Made by a program: the position numbers and the translations under genes. From Spisula solida (Eukaryota; Mollusca; Bivalvia; Venerida; Mactridae): a stretch of 64,000 nucleotides of DNA. Location: positions 5,470,530 through 5,534,529 of the forward strand of contig OX365947.1 of the NCBI GenBank assembly GCA_947247005.1, in the 5' to 3' direction. Within the stretch, counting starts at the first letter, position 1; each line of letters starts with the position of its first letter. The notes under the pieces were generated by a model, which worked only from the letters and a program-made list of their open reading frames with translations, was not told the origin of the DNA and searched no databases. Below, one piece after another: positions 46,081 through 59,030 of this stretch.

Positions 46081-46439
46081 TATATAACTAACATAAATAA
46101 TATAAATTGACGAAATTAGTAATAATCATTTCTAATAATAATCATTTTTTACAGTTTTATATAAAGTGTAAATACTTTTCATAGATATTAAAAAAAATAT
46201 ATAAATTAAAGTTATTCAATTAATTGACATCACTGGGCCAAATAATGCGCAATAAATCACCTTCAACGGTAATTATTTATCAGCGAAGATAGCGATTTTG
46301 CACATCTGTCATCAGTGGGTACAAATGTTAAGCGGTCAAGATCACGATTTTAAGTTTATAATATGTATTTTTGGGTAATTAATGCAAAATAAGGAAACTA
46401 ACCTCCGTTCAGAAGAACTAACCCCAGTACAGCAAATAA

Positions 46440-46550
46440 CCAGATACCGTACATTAAAAATGTTTTCATGGCTAGATACCGTACACAAGACAATGTTATT
46501 TTTCTTCAATTGCATGCTTGTTAGTTGATGTTTATTTACTTTTAGATATG
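46440..46550 (-). repeat. Fragment of the TAGAYACCGTAC element
   Basis: tagataccgtacacaagaca at 46473 and the following tcttcaattgcatgcttgtt are the complement of 44085-44165. Orphan fragment with no second terminus. Confidence 0.6.
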
Positions 46551-47751
46551 TATACGCGACATACGATATGAGGTTGGATTGCCGATAACGGCTAAATATA
46601 CTAGGGGTTTTCTCAAAGGTTAGTACGACCACTGGGGTTGTCCGAACTGAAACTTAAATTGACTAAAGAAAATGAATCAACGGATTATGTCGAGGGGATT
46701 TCTCAGAGAATTTTTAGACATGTTCAGTTGACCGACTTTATGCACAAGTTAAACAAACCGCAGGTGACCGCATAGGTTTTATCATTTAGTATTTGATATT
46801 ATATAGGTTATCAATGTCCTATAATTGAAAAAATATATGCGACCATCTGTGATTTATCTAACGGTATATAACTGTATATATAACAAGTGACCGCACCACT
46901 GGCGAATTAGTTTCCAATATGTTAGGCCAACTAATAATATAATGTTATGTGACCATGTCGCATTCAATACCTTGCGCGTGAGTTAAGTAAATGGACGAGA
47001 CAAAATAAATAAAAGATCACAAACAAAAGGCTTTGTAATAACGGTAATATTCACTATTCAGGGTGAATAGTAAGAAATGTGCCTAATTGGTAAGTTATGA
47101 AAGGAAGTTTATTTATTTTGACAATAAAAATAAGTGTTTGTTGTTTTTAATGTCAAATTCTACATTAAAAAAAACGAAACAAAACTTGGCATAGATTCAA
47201 TTTCATAGAAATTTATGTTATCACGAAGTCAGTTGATACCAGAAAAGATATTTTAATACCAAGAAATTAATTATTTGATATCAGAAAATGCATTAATTTT
47301 CTTGGTATCAGAAAAGGCATTTCTTTATATCAAGAAGTCGATTCATAAAAAGTGATAATAGAATAAGTCAATGACAAACCAAGTGTCACAGACGTGTTTT
47401 AAATACATTAAAACGGCATGTCCATGTTGTTTATCTATTTGAGTATAATAACGGCTTTTTAGAAATAACACGGAGGACGAACATTTCTTTTGTTGGCCAC
47501 CTTACATTTTGGGAGTTAATCCCCCAGCTGTGTGTATACCGTTAGATAACCCACAGGTGGTCGTTTCGATTTTTACCATTAAATTTGGTTGGTAGCCTAT
47601 ATAATATTAACTACCAAATGATGAAAACTATGCGGCCACCTCTGGTTTCTTTAAAACGTTACCCCTAAACGCACGGGTGATTAGACAGTCGGTCAGTTGG
47701 ATACGACTAATATTATTTTCAGACGACCCCCTCAACATAATTTCTTTATCA
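46551..47751. other. Unassigned; short ggtatcagaaaa repeats
   Basis: 47220-47345 holds several variants of ggtatcagaaaa / taccaagaa in both orientations. The rest has no recognised feature. Confidence 0.45.
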
Positions 47752-48904
47752 GGGCTGGTATTCACAAAGCTTCTTAGATAAAAATATATCTAATCTTAAA
47801 TATCCTATAAATTTCTTAGTTATGATAAAATTTGTCTTAAGTTTAATTTATTTCTAAGTCGCTATTACAACATATCTTAAACTTAAGATCTTCTTAAATA
47901 GCCACTTTTTGTCATAAATATCCATTTTCAACTAAGAAATGTGCCTATATTTAAGATACGTACATAAATTTCTAAGATGAAAATAGGAGTTTTTTATTAT
48001 GTGTTTAAAACCGGTTTTAAAGCTTGGAAATCATCAAGCAATGGGTAACAATGAAGAACCGCCCTAATATACGTATTAAATCATTCTTTTAGACCAAAAA
48101 ACTTAGCAATTTATCAAAACGTCATGCAAACGCCCAGTTCAAGGGAAATAACCCGGTGTCGCATCCGCCTAAAGCGAAAGTAGAAGGTTAGGTGGAAACT
48201 CCGGACACAGGTTTTCGCAATTCGGGATTATTGATGCATACATGTTTAATCATGTATAGTCTCAAATATCGACATTTTGCATTTATAAAACACAGTTAAT
48301 CAGAAATAAATATGTTGCTAAATTCATCATGTATTATATATACTTTAAAAAGTGTAAATAAGTATATAAGAATAATCACGCTACAATAATTACTGGCTAA
48401 CACAAAGTAGGCCTATAGTAGATCTATAACACTAATGTTTTATTGCGCATTTTAAAACGCAATATCTTTCGTTGAATTATATTATCAAACATGTCAATTT
48501 TGTCAGCATACACTTATACCTTGGTCACATTTATGCTACGAGACTTTTGCAAACTAGTAGGCCTACGACGTCCATAAGCCAATGTGGATATGGTAGACTA
48601 CCGATCATCTTACAGTTTTCTTTATTCGTTTATCATTAAAAATGTTTCACCGAACTCGAAGTCGGGAACATCTCGTACGGGTCTCATACCGACATCAAAC
48701 GAGCTAAGTATATATCCGTATGGATTTGAACACTAATAGGCTTGTCGATGCTCGCATGCCTTATCGAAAAGTACTCACACGGACACCGTGTGACCACCAT
48801 ATGGCTATCATAGGAGTGTCCTGCGAGTGTTTAACGAATCTAAAAGCTCCGGACGGGTTCCGCACACTTTGCCTGTGTTATTGTTCGAAGGCCCGTAGGT
48901 GACT

Positions 48905-49215
48905 TCATAGTTCATGCTTCATGCTTCACACTTCGAACTGCATGTCTTATATTGCTTTATGGTTCACATGTTGTATGTAAACATCCGTACATAGTTCACC
49001 CTTCATATTTCATACTCCAAAGTTCATACTCCAAGTTCACACTCCACAGTTCATACTCCACAGTTCACACTCCATAGTTCGCACTCCACAGTTCACACTC
49101 CACAGTTCATACTCCACATTTCACACTCCACGCTCCACAGTTCACACTTAATAGTTCACAGTTCTTATTTCATAGTTCACACTTCATAGCTCACAGTTCA
49201 CACTTCATAGGCCAA
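48905..49215. repeat. ttcacactccacag minisatellite
   Basis: About 300 bp of variants of ttcacactccacag, near 14 bp, grading into catagttcac variants at both sides. Lies inside foldback copy 1. Confidence 0.8.
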
Positions 49216-49499
49216 ACTTAGAAGTTCCTTTATTCATCGTCTGTTTAAAGTTTGATTTTAATTACCTGTACTGTATAATTACATTTTTAATAATGATAAA
49301 TATATTAATAATATGTGTACACATGTATATAGGTGCATATCCATAGGCTTAATAGGTATATCATCGGAAAATAAAGTTATTATTATTATTTATGATTTGT
49401 ATTACCGTTGTGAATATTTATTAGTTTCTTATAATTCTGTATTACAATGGTCACATAATAATGTTTCTGTATTGTAACTGTATTCACTCTGTGGTATTG

Positions 49500-50175
49500 T
49501 CGAAATATGTGTAGTCTATTTGCTATGTGAATGTGAGGCTGAAACAAGGGCTATATAATGGATGGTATATAACAGTGGTTCATCTTACGTAAATTGATAG
49601 ACATACACGTGCCATACGGGTAGTTTGCTCTAAGGATGAAATAGCAATTTTAATGACATTGTTGATGGCATCATAGGTTTCGTAGATACATTGCTTATGT
49701 TCTTACATGTTTTTTGGCAGAAAGTCGATTATGATCAGTTTTCATAACTTTTCACAATGCACTAGATGGAGTTTATGATAACGTTTACAGTATTGACCCA
49801 GGAAATAGAACGGTGGACGGACAATGCACGTATGATGGTCATGCGATTGTCGCACGTCATACGCACGACATTCTTGCGGACATTCATTAACGTACAACAT
49901 TCGCACGACGCACGAACGACGTTTGCACGACACTCATAAAATATGGCTTTCGACAACTGTTCATCGTAGGGTTGCCGTGTGTCATTGTAGAACCGTCGTG
50001 CCTCCGACGTACGACTTTTGTGACAGCACCACAAAATTACCTTTTCAAGACCTATACCGATATGTTCGACGTAGATTCTCAAGCGTAGGACGACGAAGAA
50101 ATTCATACGGCGATTGTGAAAGGAGTTTAAGCTTTTGTAGACGATGTAATGACTGTCTCACCTATACCTTATAAA
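49500..50175 (-). repeat. Shared module of the foldback family, copy 1
   Basis: Complement of 52229-52890 in copy 2. It is rich in cgcacgac-type CG repeats (ttgtcgcacgtcatacgc) and contains acagtattgacccaggaaat. Open frames of 63-114 codons here, and in copy 2, are parallel reads of the same DNA. Frames shift between copies, so no coding claim. Confidence 0.75.
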
Positions 50176-50699
50176 ACCTAAAATACTCTAAAACGGCTGT
50201 ACCCTCCTGATCGAGGGCTAATCCCTTGAAAACATTTATGACGCGTTATATTGTATTTTCATAAGAGAAGTCCTCATTTCCGTTACTATTTTTAGAGCCG
50301 GAAAATCCGTTTTACATAGCAACCACTTTAAGATATTTCTCAGATTTAGGATAATATTTTAGCTAAGATATTTCTAAGATGCTTCTTGAATTGAACTTAA
50401 GTCAGTTTTTTATTTTATTCTTAGCTAAAATAATTTCTTATCAGATAAGACAATCTTACGAAAATATTTAAGAAGCTTTGTGAATACCAGCCCAGGTTAA
50501 TTATTCAGTTTCCGTTTACATCGGTTTAAGCTCGGACATGTGCAAGTGCAAGGGTTAACTTAAAGGTATACTACCATATTTGTATAAACACATAAAATCA
50601 ATACAGGTTAGTTTAAATTAAGATGACATATGGTTGGTTATAAATCTACAGCACTTTTATAAATTAACAAAAGTACATATTATACAAATTCTTGCTTCA

Positions 50700-51015
50700 A
50701 CAAACCCGTCATCTTACCTGCGCCAGAACCCGTAATCTGATGTTGTCCAAAACCCGTCATCTACTATGGGCCAGAACATTTCACCTAACCTGAACGGGAA
50801 TCCATCATCTTATCTGGATCCGAACCCGTAAGAATACTTAATGACATAAACCCGTCATCTTATCAAGACCTGAACCCGTCATCTTATCTATACCTGAACC
50901 CGTCATCTTATCTAGACCTGAACTCGTCATCTTATCTAGACCTGAACTCGTCATCTTATCTAGACCTGAACTCGTCATCTTATCTAGACATGAACCCGTC
51001 ATCATATCTAGACCA
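50700..51015. repeat. 24-bp satellite, left part
   Basis: Unit ctgaacccgtcatcttatct plus agac, 24 bp, with units before ~50860 increasingly diverged. Interrupted at 51016 by foldback copy 2 and resumed at 54303. The minus-strand frame GLDKMTSS simply reflects a period divisible by three. Confidence 0.85.
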
Positions 51016-54000
51016 GGGCTGGTATTCACAAAGCTTCTTAGATATTTTCGTAAGATTTTCTTATCTGATAAGAAATTATTTTAGCTAAGAATAAAATTTA
51101 TTTTTGTCTTAAGTTGTATTCAAGAAGCATCTTAGAAATATCTTAGCTAAAATATTATCCTAAATCTAAGAAATATTTTAAAGTGGTTGCTATGTAAAAC
51201 GGGATTTTCTCGCTCTAAAAATAGTAACGGAAATGAGGACTCCTTCCAAGGGAGGGATTAGTCCTCGTTCATTTTCGAACCGCTTTTATTATCATTTGAA
51301 ATCATACATGTATATAAAAAAATTAGTTGGGTTTCATGAATATTAATTTGTGTAATGTAAAACAGGGTGTCTATTATAAAAATAATTACTAAATTATATT
51401 CACGTACATGTGGTACATTCTGTTTGAATTACGTGTTTGAAGAGTTGTGTGTATAAAATACATGTAGTTTGTTTTTACTGAAGTCATGCGTGGATCCGGA
51501 GGGTTCCGAACCCCCGTGGAATTTTAGCATGTTGTTATCAAGTGTATCTTATATATATCTTGTCAGGGGGCTGCGAGTGTAATTACGGCACCGCTCTAAG
51601 AAAAATAGTAGCTGATAGACCCATTGAGAAAAATGTTAGTCGAATATCTTACAAAGTTACTTATGCACCAGACAAAATTATGCCCGCCTCCGGCGGAATT
51701 AGACAGACGAATCTTCCCGACAGGCGCGAATTTGATAACCTTATCGACTCCGAGTCCCGTGAAACAGACTTTGGTCCGGGAATGTTGACATCACGAAAGG
51801 CGACATCGATAGGCCTACTTTTATACGTGTTTTTATTTAAAGTACCTGGATGAAAAAATATGCCCCACGGTGGGGATTTAGACAGTGAGCATTGTCTCCA
51901 TGGTGGGGATTTAGACATCAAAAATTCGAAAATGTGTAATTCCCCCTGGGTTGCCCGCCGCCCCCACTCAGAGAGACGAATAATGCCAATCACTGTTCTG
52001 ATTTCTTATTTAATGTACAAATGCTATATGCAGTTGTATTGTAGATGTCACCCAGTAATAGTTGTAAGTTTTTACATACATCCTATGTGGGATCTCTTCA
52101 CAGAATACACTGTATCATATTTCTTGGTACTTATTTGTGCTTGTGTGATTTCATACACTATTAATGTAAGGAACAAGTATCTAGAAGGAAGAGGGTAAAG
52201 CCGATTTGCGAGTATTTAAAGCTGTATAAGGTATAGGTGAGACAGTCATAACTCTCTTCAAAAGTTTAACTCCCTTTCACAATTGTCGTAGGAATTTCTA
52301 TATCTCCCGACGCTTCCGAATCTACACCGAAATTCATCGGCATATGTCTTGAAATTGTAATTTTGTGGTGCGGTCACAATTGTCGTATATCGGACTCACG
52401 ACGGTTCTACGATGACACACAGCATCCCTACGATGAACAGTTGTCGAACGCCATATTACGAGTGTCGTGCAAACGTCGTTCGTGCGAATGTCCGCAAGAA
52501 GTTTGGGCGTATGACGTGCGACAATCGCACGACCATCGCACGTGCATTGTCCATCCACCGCACGTCCATCGCGCGTTCTATTTCCTGGGTCAATACTGTA
52601 AACGTTATCATAAACTTCATCTAATGCATTGTGAAAACTTATGAGAACTGATAATAATCGACTTTCTGCCAGAAAAAAAACATGTAAGAACATAAGCAAT
52701 GTATCTACGAACCAATGATGCCATTAAAATTGCTATTTCAGCCTTAAAGCAAACTACCCGTATGACACTTGTATGTCTATCAATTTACGTAAGATGGACC
52801 ATTGTTATATACAACATGTACCATTATATAGCCCTTATTTCAGCCTCACAATCACACAGCTAATAGTTTACACATATTTCGACAATGCCACAGAGTGGAT
52901 TCAGTTACAATCACATTATATATCACAGAAACACTGTCTAAATCCCCACAGTGGGACATATTTTTCATCAAGGTACTTTAATAAAAACACGTATAAAAGT
53001 AGGCCTATCGATGTCGCCTGTCGTGATGTCAACATTCCCGGACCAAAGTCTGTTTTACGGGACTCGAAGTCGATAAGGTTATCAAATTCCCGTCTGTCGG
53101 GAAGATTCGTCTGTCTAATTCCCCCGGAGGCGGGCATAATATTGTCTGGTGCATAAGTAACTTTGTAAGATATTCGACTAACATTTTTCTCAATGGGTCT
53201 ATCAGCTACAATTTTTCTTAGAGCGGTGCCGTAATTACACTCTCAACCCCCTGACAAGATATTAGGGGTGTGCCGATGCATCTAAATACCGATGCATTGC
53301 CATCCCGAGTGTCCCGATAGTATGGATCGATAGTAAAAGTCTCGATCCAATAACTATCGACGATAGTTAGCTCACCTATCGATAGTTACGATAGTTTCCT
53401 TTTTATAAATAAAGTTTATTACTAATTTAAAACAATTTCCGTTCTTGTTAAAACACTAATTGTAAATAATCCCACGCATCAAATCTGCCACAAAGGATCA
53501 ATACCGCTATCGTTCAACTTATAATCAGAAGCATGAATATGTACACTCTTCCATTGAGCACGATACAAACTATATACGTGATAAAAGATATTAGTTTTAA
53601 AATTAGATTAAATTTGCATTTACAAGTTAATCTTGGCAATACCTATTGCAATAGTATCGCAATAGTGTCCAGCAATACAATAGTATCGCAATAGTACTTT
53701 CAGCAATAGCAATAGTATTGCAATAGTAAAAAATAGACTCAATAGTCACCCCTAAAAGATATATATAAGATACACATGATAACAACATGTTTTGCTAAAA
53801 TTCCACGGGGGTTCGGAACCCTCCGGATCCACGCATGACTTCAGTAAAAACAAACTACATGTGTTTTATACACACAACTCTTCAAACATGTAATTCAAAC
53901 AGAATGTACTGTACGTGAATATAATTTAGTAATTATTATTTATAATAGACACCTTGTTTCACATTCCACAAATTAATATTCATGAAACCCAACTAATTTT

Positions 54001-54302
54001 TTAAATACATGTATGATTTCAAATGATAATAAAAGCGGTTCGAAAATGATCGAGGACTAATCCCTCCCTTGGAAGGAGTCCTCATTTCTGTTACTATTTT
54101 TAGAGCGAGAAAATCCCGTTTTACATAGCAACCACTTTAAAATATTTCTTAGATTTAGGATAATTGTTTAGCTAAGATATTTCTAAGATGCTTCTTGAAT
54201 ACAACTTAAGACAAAAATAAATTTTATTCTTAGCTAAAATAATTTCTTATCAGATAAGAAAATCTTACGAAAATATCTAAGAAGCTTTGTGAATACCAGC
54301 CC
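51016..54302. mobile_element. GGGCTGG foldback element, copy 2, in satellite
   Basis: A 3.3-kb palindrome: arms 51016-~51880 and ~52935-54302 match over about 850 bp each, including gggctggtattcacaaagct, ggatccggagggttccgaac and aattttgcccgcctccgg-type landmarks. The right arm also carries a hAT MITE (53262-53757). The centre holds the shared module (52229-52890). It joins the satellite between gac and aactcg with no clear target duplication. Confidence 0.8.
53262..53757. mobile_element. hAT-type MITE (TAGGGGTG termini)
   Basis: Starts taggggtgtgccgatgcatc and ends cacccctaa. An 8-bp target duplication, caagatat / aaagatat (one mismatch), fits hAT. The interior is rich in cgatagt and caatagtatcg repeats. 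The other arm of the host palindrome (~51550-51570) is the uninterrupted empty site. Confidence 0.85.
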
Positions 54303-54780
54303 TGAACTCGTCATCTTATCTATACCTATACCTGTCATCTTATGTATATCTGAACCCGCCATCTTATCTAGACCTGAACCCGTCATCATATCTAGACCTG
54401 AACGCGTCATTCTATCTAGACCAGAACCCGTCGTCTTAACTAGACCTGAACCCGTCATCTTATCTAGACCTGAACCCGTCATCTTATGTATATCTGAACC
54501 CGCCATCTTATCTAGACCTGAACCCGTCATCATATCTAGACCTGAACGCGTCATTCTATCTAGACCAGAACCCGTCGTCTTAACTAGACCTGAACCCGTC
54601 ATCTTATCTAGACCTGAACCCGTCATCTTATCTAGACCTGAACTCGTCTTCATACCTGAACCAAAACCGCCATTTCACCTGAACCAGAACCTGTCATCTC
54701 ACCTGAACCGGAACCGTCATCCCGCCTGATCGAGAACCGTCATCACACCTGAACGAGAACCTGTCATCTTACCTGAACCA
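54303..54780. repeat. 24-bp satellite, right part, with 144-bp higher-order repeat
   Basis: Same 24-bp unit as 50700-51015. tatgtatatctgaacccgcc recurs at 54341 and 54485, exactly 144 bp (six units) apart, so a six-unit block is duplicated. Both strands stay open because 24 is divisible by three. The 139- and 146-codon frames are therefore not evidence for a protein. Confidence 0.9.
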
Positions 54781-55875
54781 GAACCGTAATCTCACCTATG
54801 ATCTTACCCTAACCTGCCAGCATCCCTTAACCAGAACATGCCCTCTAACCACGACCTGCACCTGCCCTCTAACCAGGACCTGCACCTGTCCTCTTTATAG
54901 GACCTCCACCTGCCCTCTTACCAGGACCTCCACCTGCCCTCTTACCAGGACCTACACCTGCCCTCTTACCAGGACCTCCACCTGCGCTCTAACCAGGACC
55001 TCCACCTGCCTCTAACCAGGACCTGCACCTGTCCTCTTACCTGGACCTGCACCTGCCTCTAACCAGGACCTACACCTGCCCTCTTACCAGGACCTCCACC
55101 TGCCCTCTTACCAGGACCTACACCTGCCCTCTTACCAGGACCTCCACCTGCCCTCTTACCAGGACCTCAACCTGCCCTCTTACCAGGACCTCCACCTGCG
55201 CTCTAACCAGGACCTCCACCTGCCCTCTTACCTGGACCTGCACCTGCCTCTAACCAGGACCTACACCTGCCTCTAACCAGGACCTACACCTGCCCTCTTA
55301 CCAGGACCTCCACCTGCCCTCTTACCAGGACCTCCACCTGCCCTCTTACCAGGACCTACACCTGTCCTCTTACCAGGACCTACACCTGCCCTCTTACCGG
55401 GACCTCCACCTGCCCTCTTACCAGGACCTACACCTGCGCTCTTACCAGGACCTACACCTGCCCTCTTACCGAGACCTCCACCTGCCATCTTACCGGGACC
55501 TCCACCTGCGCTCTTACCAGGACCTACACCTGTCCTCTTACCGGGACCTCCACCTGCCCTCTTACCAGGACCTCCACCTGCGCTCTTACCAGGACCTCCA
55601 CCTGTCCTCTTACCTGGACCTCCACCTGCGCTCTTACCAGGACCTCCACCTGTCCTCTTACCGGGACCTCCACCTGCCCTCTTGCCAGGACCTCCACCTG
55701 CGCTCTTACCAGGACCTACACCTGTCCTCTTACCAGGACCTACACCTGTCCTCTTACCAGGACCTGCACCTGTCCTCTTACCAGGACCTGCACCTGCCTC
55801 TAACCAGGACCTACACCTGTCCTCTTACCAGGACCTACACCTGCCCTCTTACCAGGACCCGCGCATTCCCTGTTA
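54781..55875. repeat. 24-bp satellite, second type (caggacctnnacctgccctc)
   Basis: About 45 units of 24 bp with caggacctccacctgccctc plus ttac as the core. Units at ~54660-54840 are intermediate between the two types (gaaccagaacctgtcatc), so the arrays appear to grade into each other. Pyrimidine-rich on the plus strand. Confidence 0.9.
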
Positions 55876-55942
55876 CCACTTTGCCCTCATACCAGACCAT
55901 GCATGGTTGAATCCATAACGATTTAATTTGCAATTCATTTAA

Positions 55943-56054
55943 GAAATAAAAATCTGTATTTTGTCGGTGAATAAAACATGGGCAGGAGTTCGGATACCGA
56001 ACGAGTGCCCGTGTTTTATTCACCGACAAAATACAAGAACAGAGTTTTTATTTC
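55943..56054. mobile_element. Palindromic MITE-like element H5
   Basis: Arms contain gaaataaaaat, ctgtattttgtcggtgaata and aaacatgggca at the left, with the complement at the right. The ~20-base spacer, ggagttcggataccgaacga, is itself inverted. Very compact. Confidence 0.8.
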
Positions 56055-56689
56055 GATTCTAAATACGATAATATCCCGCACTATTTGACTGCGCGCATTC
56101 CATTTTCACCCATTTGACATTGAACATAATTCCACGCTGAAATTGAGTGGCTTATTAGCTGGTACAATTACCCCCCTCGTTAACGCAAACGACCTTCGTA
56201 ATTTTCTGAAGGAAATAACACATTTTAAACATTGAAACAATTTTAATAACACGAGTATAGTGTGTCTATTTCATGAAATGAAAAATATAAATGAATTGAT
56301 TATCTTTATTTCGAGAGTATATTTGAGTTTTTAAAAATAGATGCGTCATAGCTGTAACACTGGATTCTCGTGCAACTTGCCTTGCCATCGCAACTCGTAG
56401 AAGTTTTTACTATAAAATTAACGTTCATTCATTCATAAATATGTCACGTGATACGGGGCGTAAATAGTAACAGCCAATTTGATACCATGTTTTATTGCGG
56501 TAATAATACATGCTTCGGTTTTTTTATGTGTATGTGGATTAATCCGCGGATCGTGATAGAATGTGAAATAAATATGATTTAATTGCTTTATATTATATAA
56601 AACAATCTTTGAGACAACCCCTCGGTTTTATATCGCTTATCCGCTCTCCATGTTCACCTAGGTTGTCGTGTATACATCTCTAATAAGGG
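56055..56689. other. Unassigned, AT-rich
   Basis: No supported feature. Confidence 0.4.
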
Positions 56690-57022
56690 TTTAAACATAG
56701 GTGAAGAACATGACAGGTAAAAGTTTAAATCTAAATATAGTCATGGGAAGCGCATAATTTAGTTGTAATAAAAGGAAAATGTGGGGTTTTCTGCATTGTC
56801 CTTCGACAGTTATACCTTTCGGTGCTGCTTGTCAACAAATAAGGATAGATCAGAGGAAATGACCACATTGTGGCTTTGAAATAAACATTCCGCTGCTAAC
56901 AGTTATCCACTTCAAGTGGATCACATACATATTTACAGAATAATCATTGAAAACTTACCGTCGTCCACTTTCACTTTCGTTTTCTCGCGACGTATGGGGC
57001 TATTTCCGGTGTACGGTGTCTA
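56690..57022 (-). mobile_element. TAGAYACCGTAC-terminated element, copy 2
   Basis: Complement of most of 43719-44100, ending gtacggtgtcta at 57022. The opposite terminus is missing, so truncated. Conserves the aaaacttaccg splice-donor-like segment. Confidence 0.65.
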
Positions 57023-58256
57023 GCCGTGACTATATTCTTCGCCGAAATTCAAGACACACACGAAATAAACTCTTAGACTATAGATCTCAGTAGCTAGCCA
57101 ATCAGCATGGGGAAAAAGTGTTGAATAAATCCCGTATACAACACTTTGCTGTGGTATATATAACAATAGATTGCTATATACTATAGTAGGCCAAGCAAAA
57201 TAATTGAGCATAGCTATAATAATGTATACATGCATTTAGCATAGAAAATGTGGATGCCAAACATTTTTGATACCAAGCTTAGTTTAGTCTATATTGTAAC
57301 AATACTATATTTTAAACAAGTAACTAATTGGACTTATTAGAATACATGTACATGTATATCAAACCTTTCTACATTTCTTCATTATTACTGTCATAATCTG
57401 AGACAACAATTTTGATAGATAACCAATTAAGGTATTGCCAACATCTCTGCTGAGTGCTTACAACATTATCAGTAGAGGGTGAATGCCGTGGTAGCTTCTA
57501 TGACTACAGAACGACCTCTCTAGGGGACATATGTATTGCAACAACCTCTGTATAACAAAACGTTGTTACATGTATATACTTTTGTAAATTCTGTAGGGCA
57601 ACAACTTCTGAACAATGACCAATATTTGCAGCCCACAAAGGGTCTCACTCTACAGAGGTTGTTCTGTACTATTGTGTCTTCAATAATTACGTGCAGATTA
57701 CCCCTCTCTTCTAAGACATCATTTTCACAGAGTAGAACTTAAACCAACTAAACGATTAAAACAAATTGTAGGGGTTCCAATGATGTCTGGTGATTGAAGT
57801 AAATGACTTTCATACTATCACAACCCATAATTTACAAATGAAGACCTCACCTTCAAGACCACCTTAAAATAAAGACAACTACTTTCTGTTCAATGACTTG
57901 CACATTACTCAACCTCAAATTCACAGTAAAATTGACCCTATATGAAGACCACCTCTTTAACAAGATTGGCTCAGAATTAACCTTTTTTCGTCCGTTTTCA
58001 TCTGTTTGCTCTTTTATAGAATGATGCAATCACTCCGCATTATTGAGATAAGTTTTTTACAGTCCCAAGAAGGAGTTTCATTATTGAGGTTTTACTGTAT
58101 ATAGCTTAATTTTGCCACTTAGATCTATATATGCATCAAACAACACTTAACATATTACACCAGCACTTAAATGGTTTATCATACCCTATGTACCGGGTCG
58201 ATTTACAGACAAAGTGTACCTGATAAACAAAGATTATTTATCTATAGTCTAAGTCA
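57023..58256. other. Unassigned; gaagaccacct-type short repeats
   Basis: 57850-57980 holds several gaagaccacc / gacctcacc variants, and ttattgaggttttactgtat at ~58082 resembles ends of Tc1-like elements. No gene supported. A small palindrome lies near 57109-57138. Confidence 0.45.
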
Positions 58257-58349
58257 GATAGAACGGCTCGTAGGTGTTGATATGGGATTATAATCCTCGT
58301 TTCACTCGGAGTTATAAATCCCATATACAACACCTACTCATGTTCTATC
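58257..58349. mobile_element. Palindromic MITE-like element H6
   Basis: Arms of ~37 bp: gatagaacggctcgtaggtg and its imperfect complement, both with tgttgatatgggatt or complement. The 18-base spacer is atcctcgtttcactcgga. Confidence 0.75.
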
Positions 58350-59030
58350 CTATACTTATCCACAGCTCAGGGCTACCAACATATATTACACGGTACTAAA
58401 GTAATAGATTCTTTATTTTGTTGTTAAGTGACAAAAAATAATGTATAGGCTTATGGGAAATTGGTTTGACTCAATCGGGTAACTGTTTAAGTTTAAATTA
58501 GTTTGATAAAACCCCTACAAAAGCTCGTTTCTCGCTCCCCGAATTCAGCGTTACAATCGACTGCTAAAACTCTCTAATAGGGGGTCGCAGTTATATTTGT
58601 TGATAATTCACTCTTTTACTCAATAATTCGACCTAAAGGGTCTTCGTCAGGAGAATGCAACACTTAAATTTCTTTACATTGTGCGATGATTTTACACTTC
58701 ATAAATTCGATTCCATAGCGTGTTAAAATGCAAATAGATAGCAGTTTTAGGTGCCTTTTTGCATTCTAACACGTGTAATGTGTGTGATTTTATACGGACT
58801 TTTTTTGCGGAGTTGATGAGTTATTTTTCATGTTGCTGTCGACAACGTCAGCTGTTCAAAGTATCTTAACATCCGCACCATTTTAAGCTTTACTATTCTG
58901 TTTATTTGTTGCCAAACTGATGGTTATTTAACGCCAATTTCAATTACGTATTTCACGTTTACGCATATATGAATTGATATATGCAATAATCTGATGCTAT
59001 TATATAGATAGAGGATATTACATGAGTGTC
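58350..59030. other. Unassigned, AT-rich
   Basis: No supported feature. Confidence 0.4.

Larger units (their letters stand above)
47752..50493. mobile_element. GGGCTGG foldback element, copy 1
   Basis: Starts gggctggtattcacaaagct and ends with its complement at 50493. Subterminal regions are full of cttag/ctaag motifs, as in copy 2. It contains a minisatellite (48905-49215) and a module at ~49500-50175 shared, inverted, with copy 2. No transposase. Flanks (ttatca / aggtta) show no target duplication. Confidence 0.75.

Noticed and set aside
49742..52644. Parallel ORFs of 63-121 codons in two places, Cys/Arg/Val-rich
   Set aside because: They lie in the shared foldback module with cgcacgac repeats. 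Frames differ between copies, so there is no conserved protein.
51016..54302. hAT assignment for the GGGCTGG elements from the CAGGG-like start
   Set aside because: No 8-bp duplication at either copy. The CAG could come from the satellite itself.
54234..54729. 139- and 146-codon frames with 8-residue periodicity on both strands
   Set aside because: A 24-bp satellite keeps any stop-free frame open on both strands. There is no start context, splice signal or domain.
55273..55918. Gly/Pro/Lys-rich repeat ORFs that resemble a structural repeat protein
   Set aside because: Same reason: a 24-bp period and both strands open. Units contain stops in other parts of the array.
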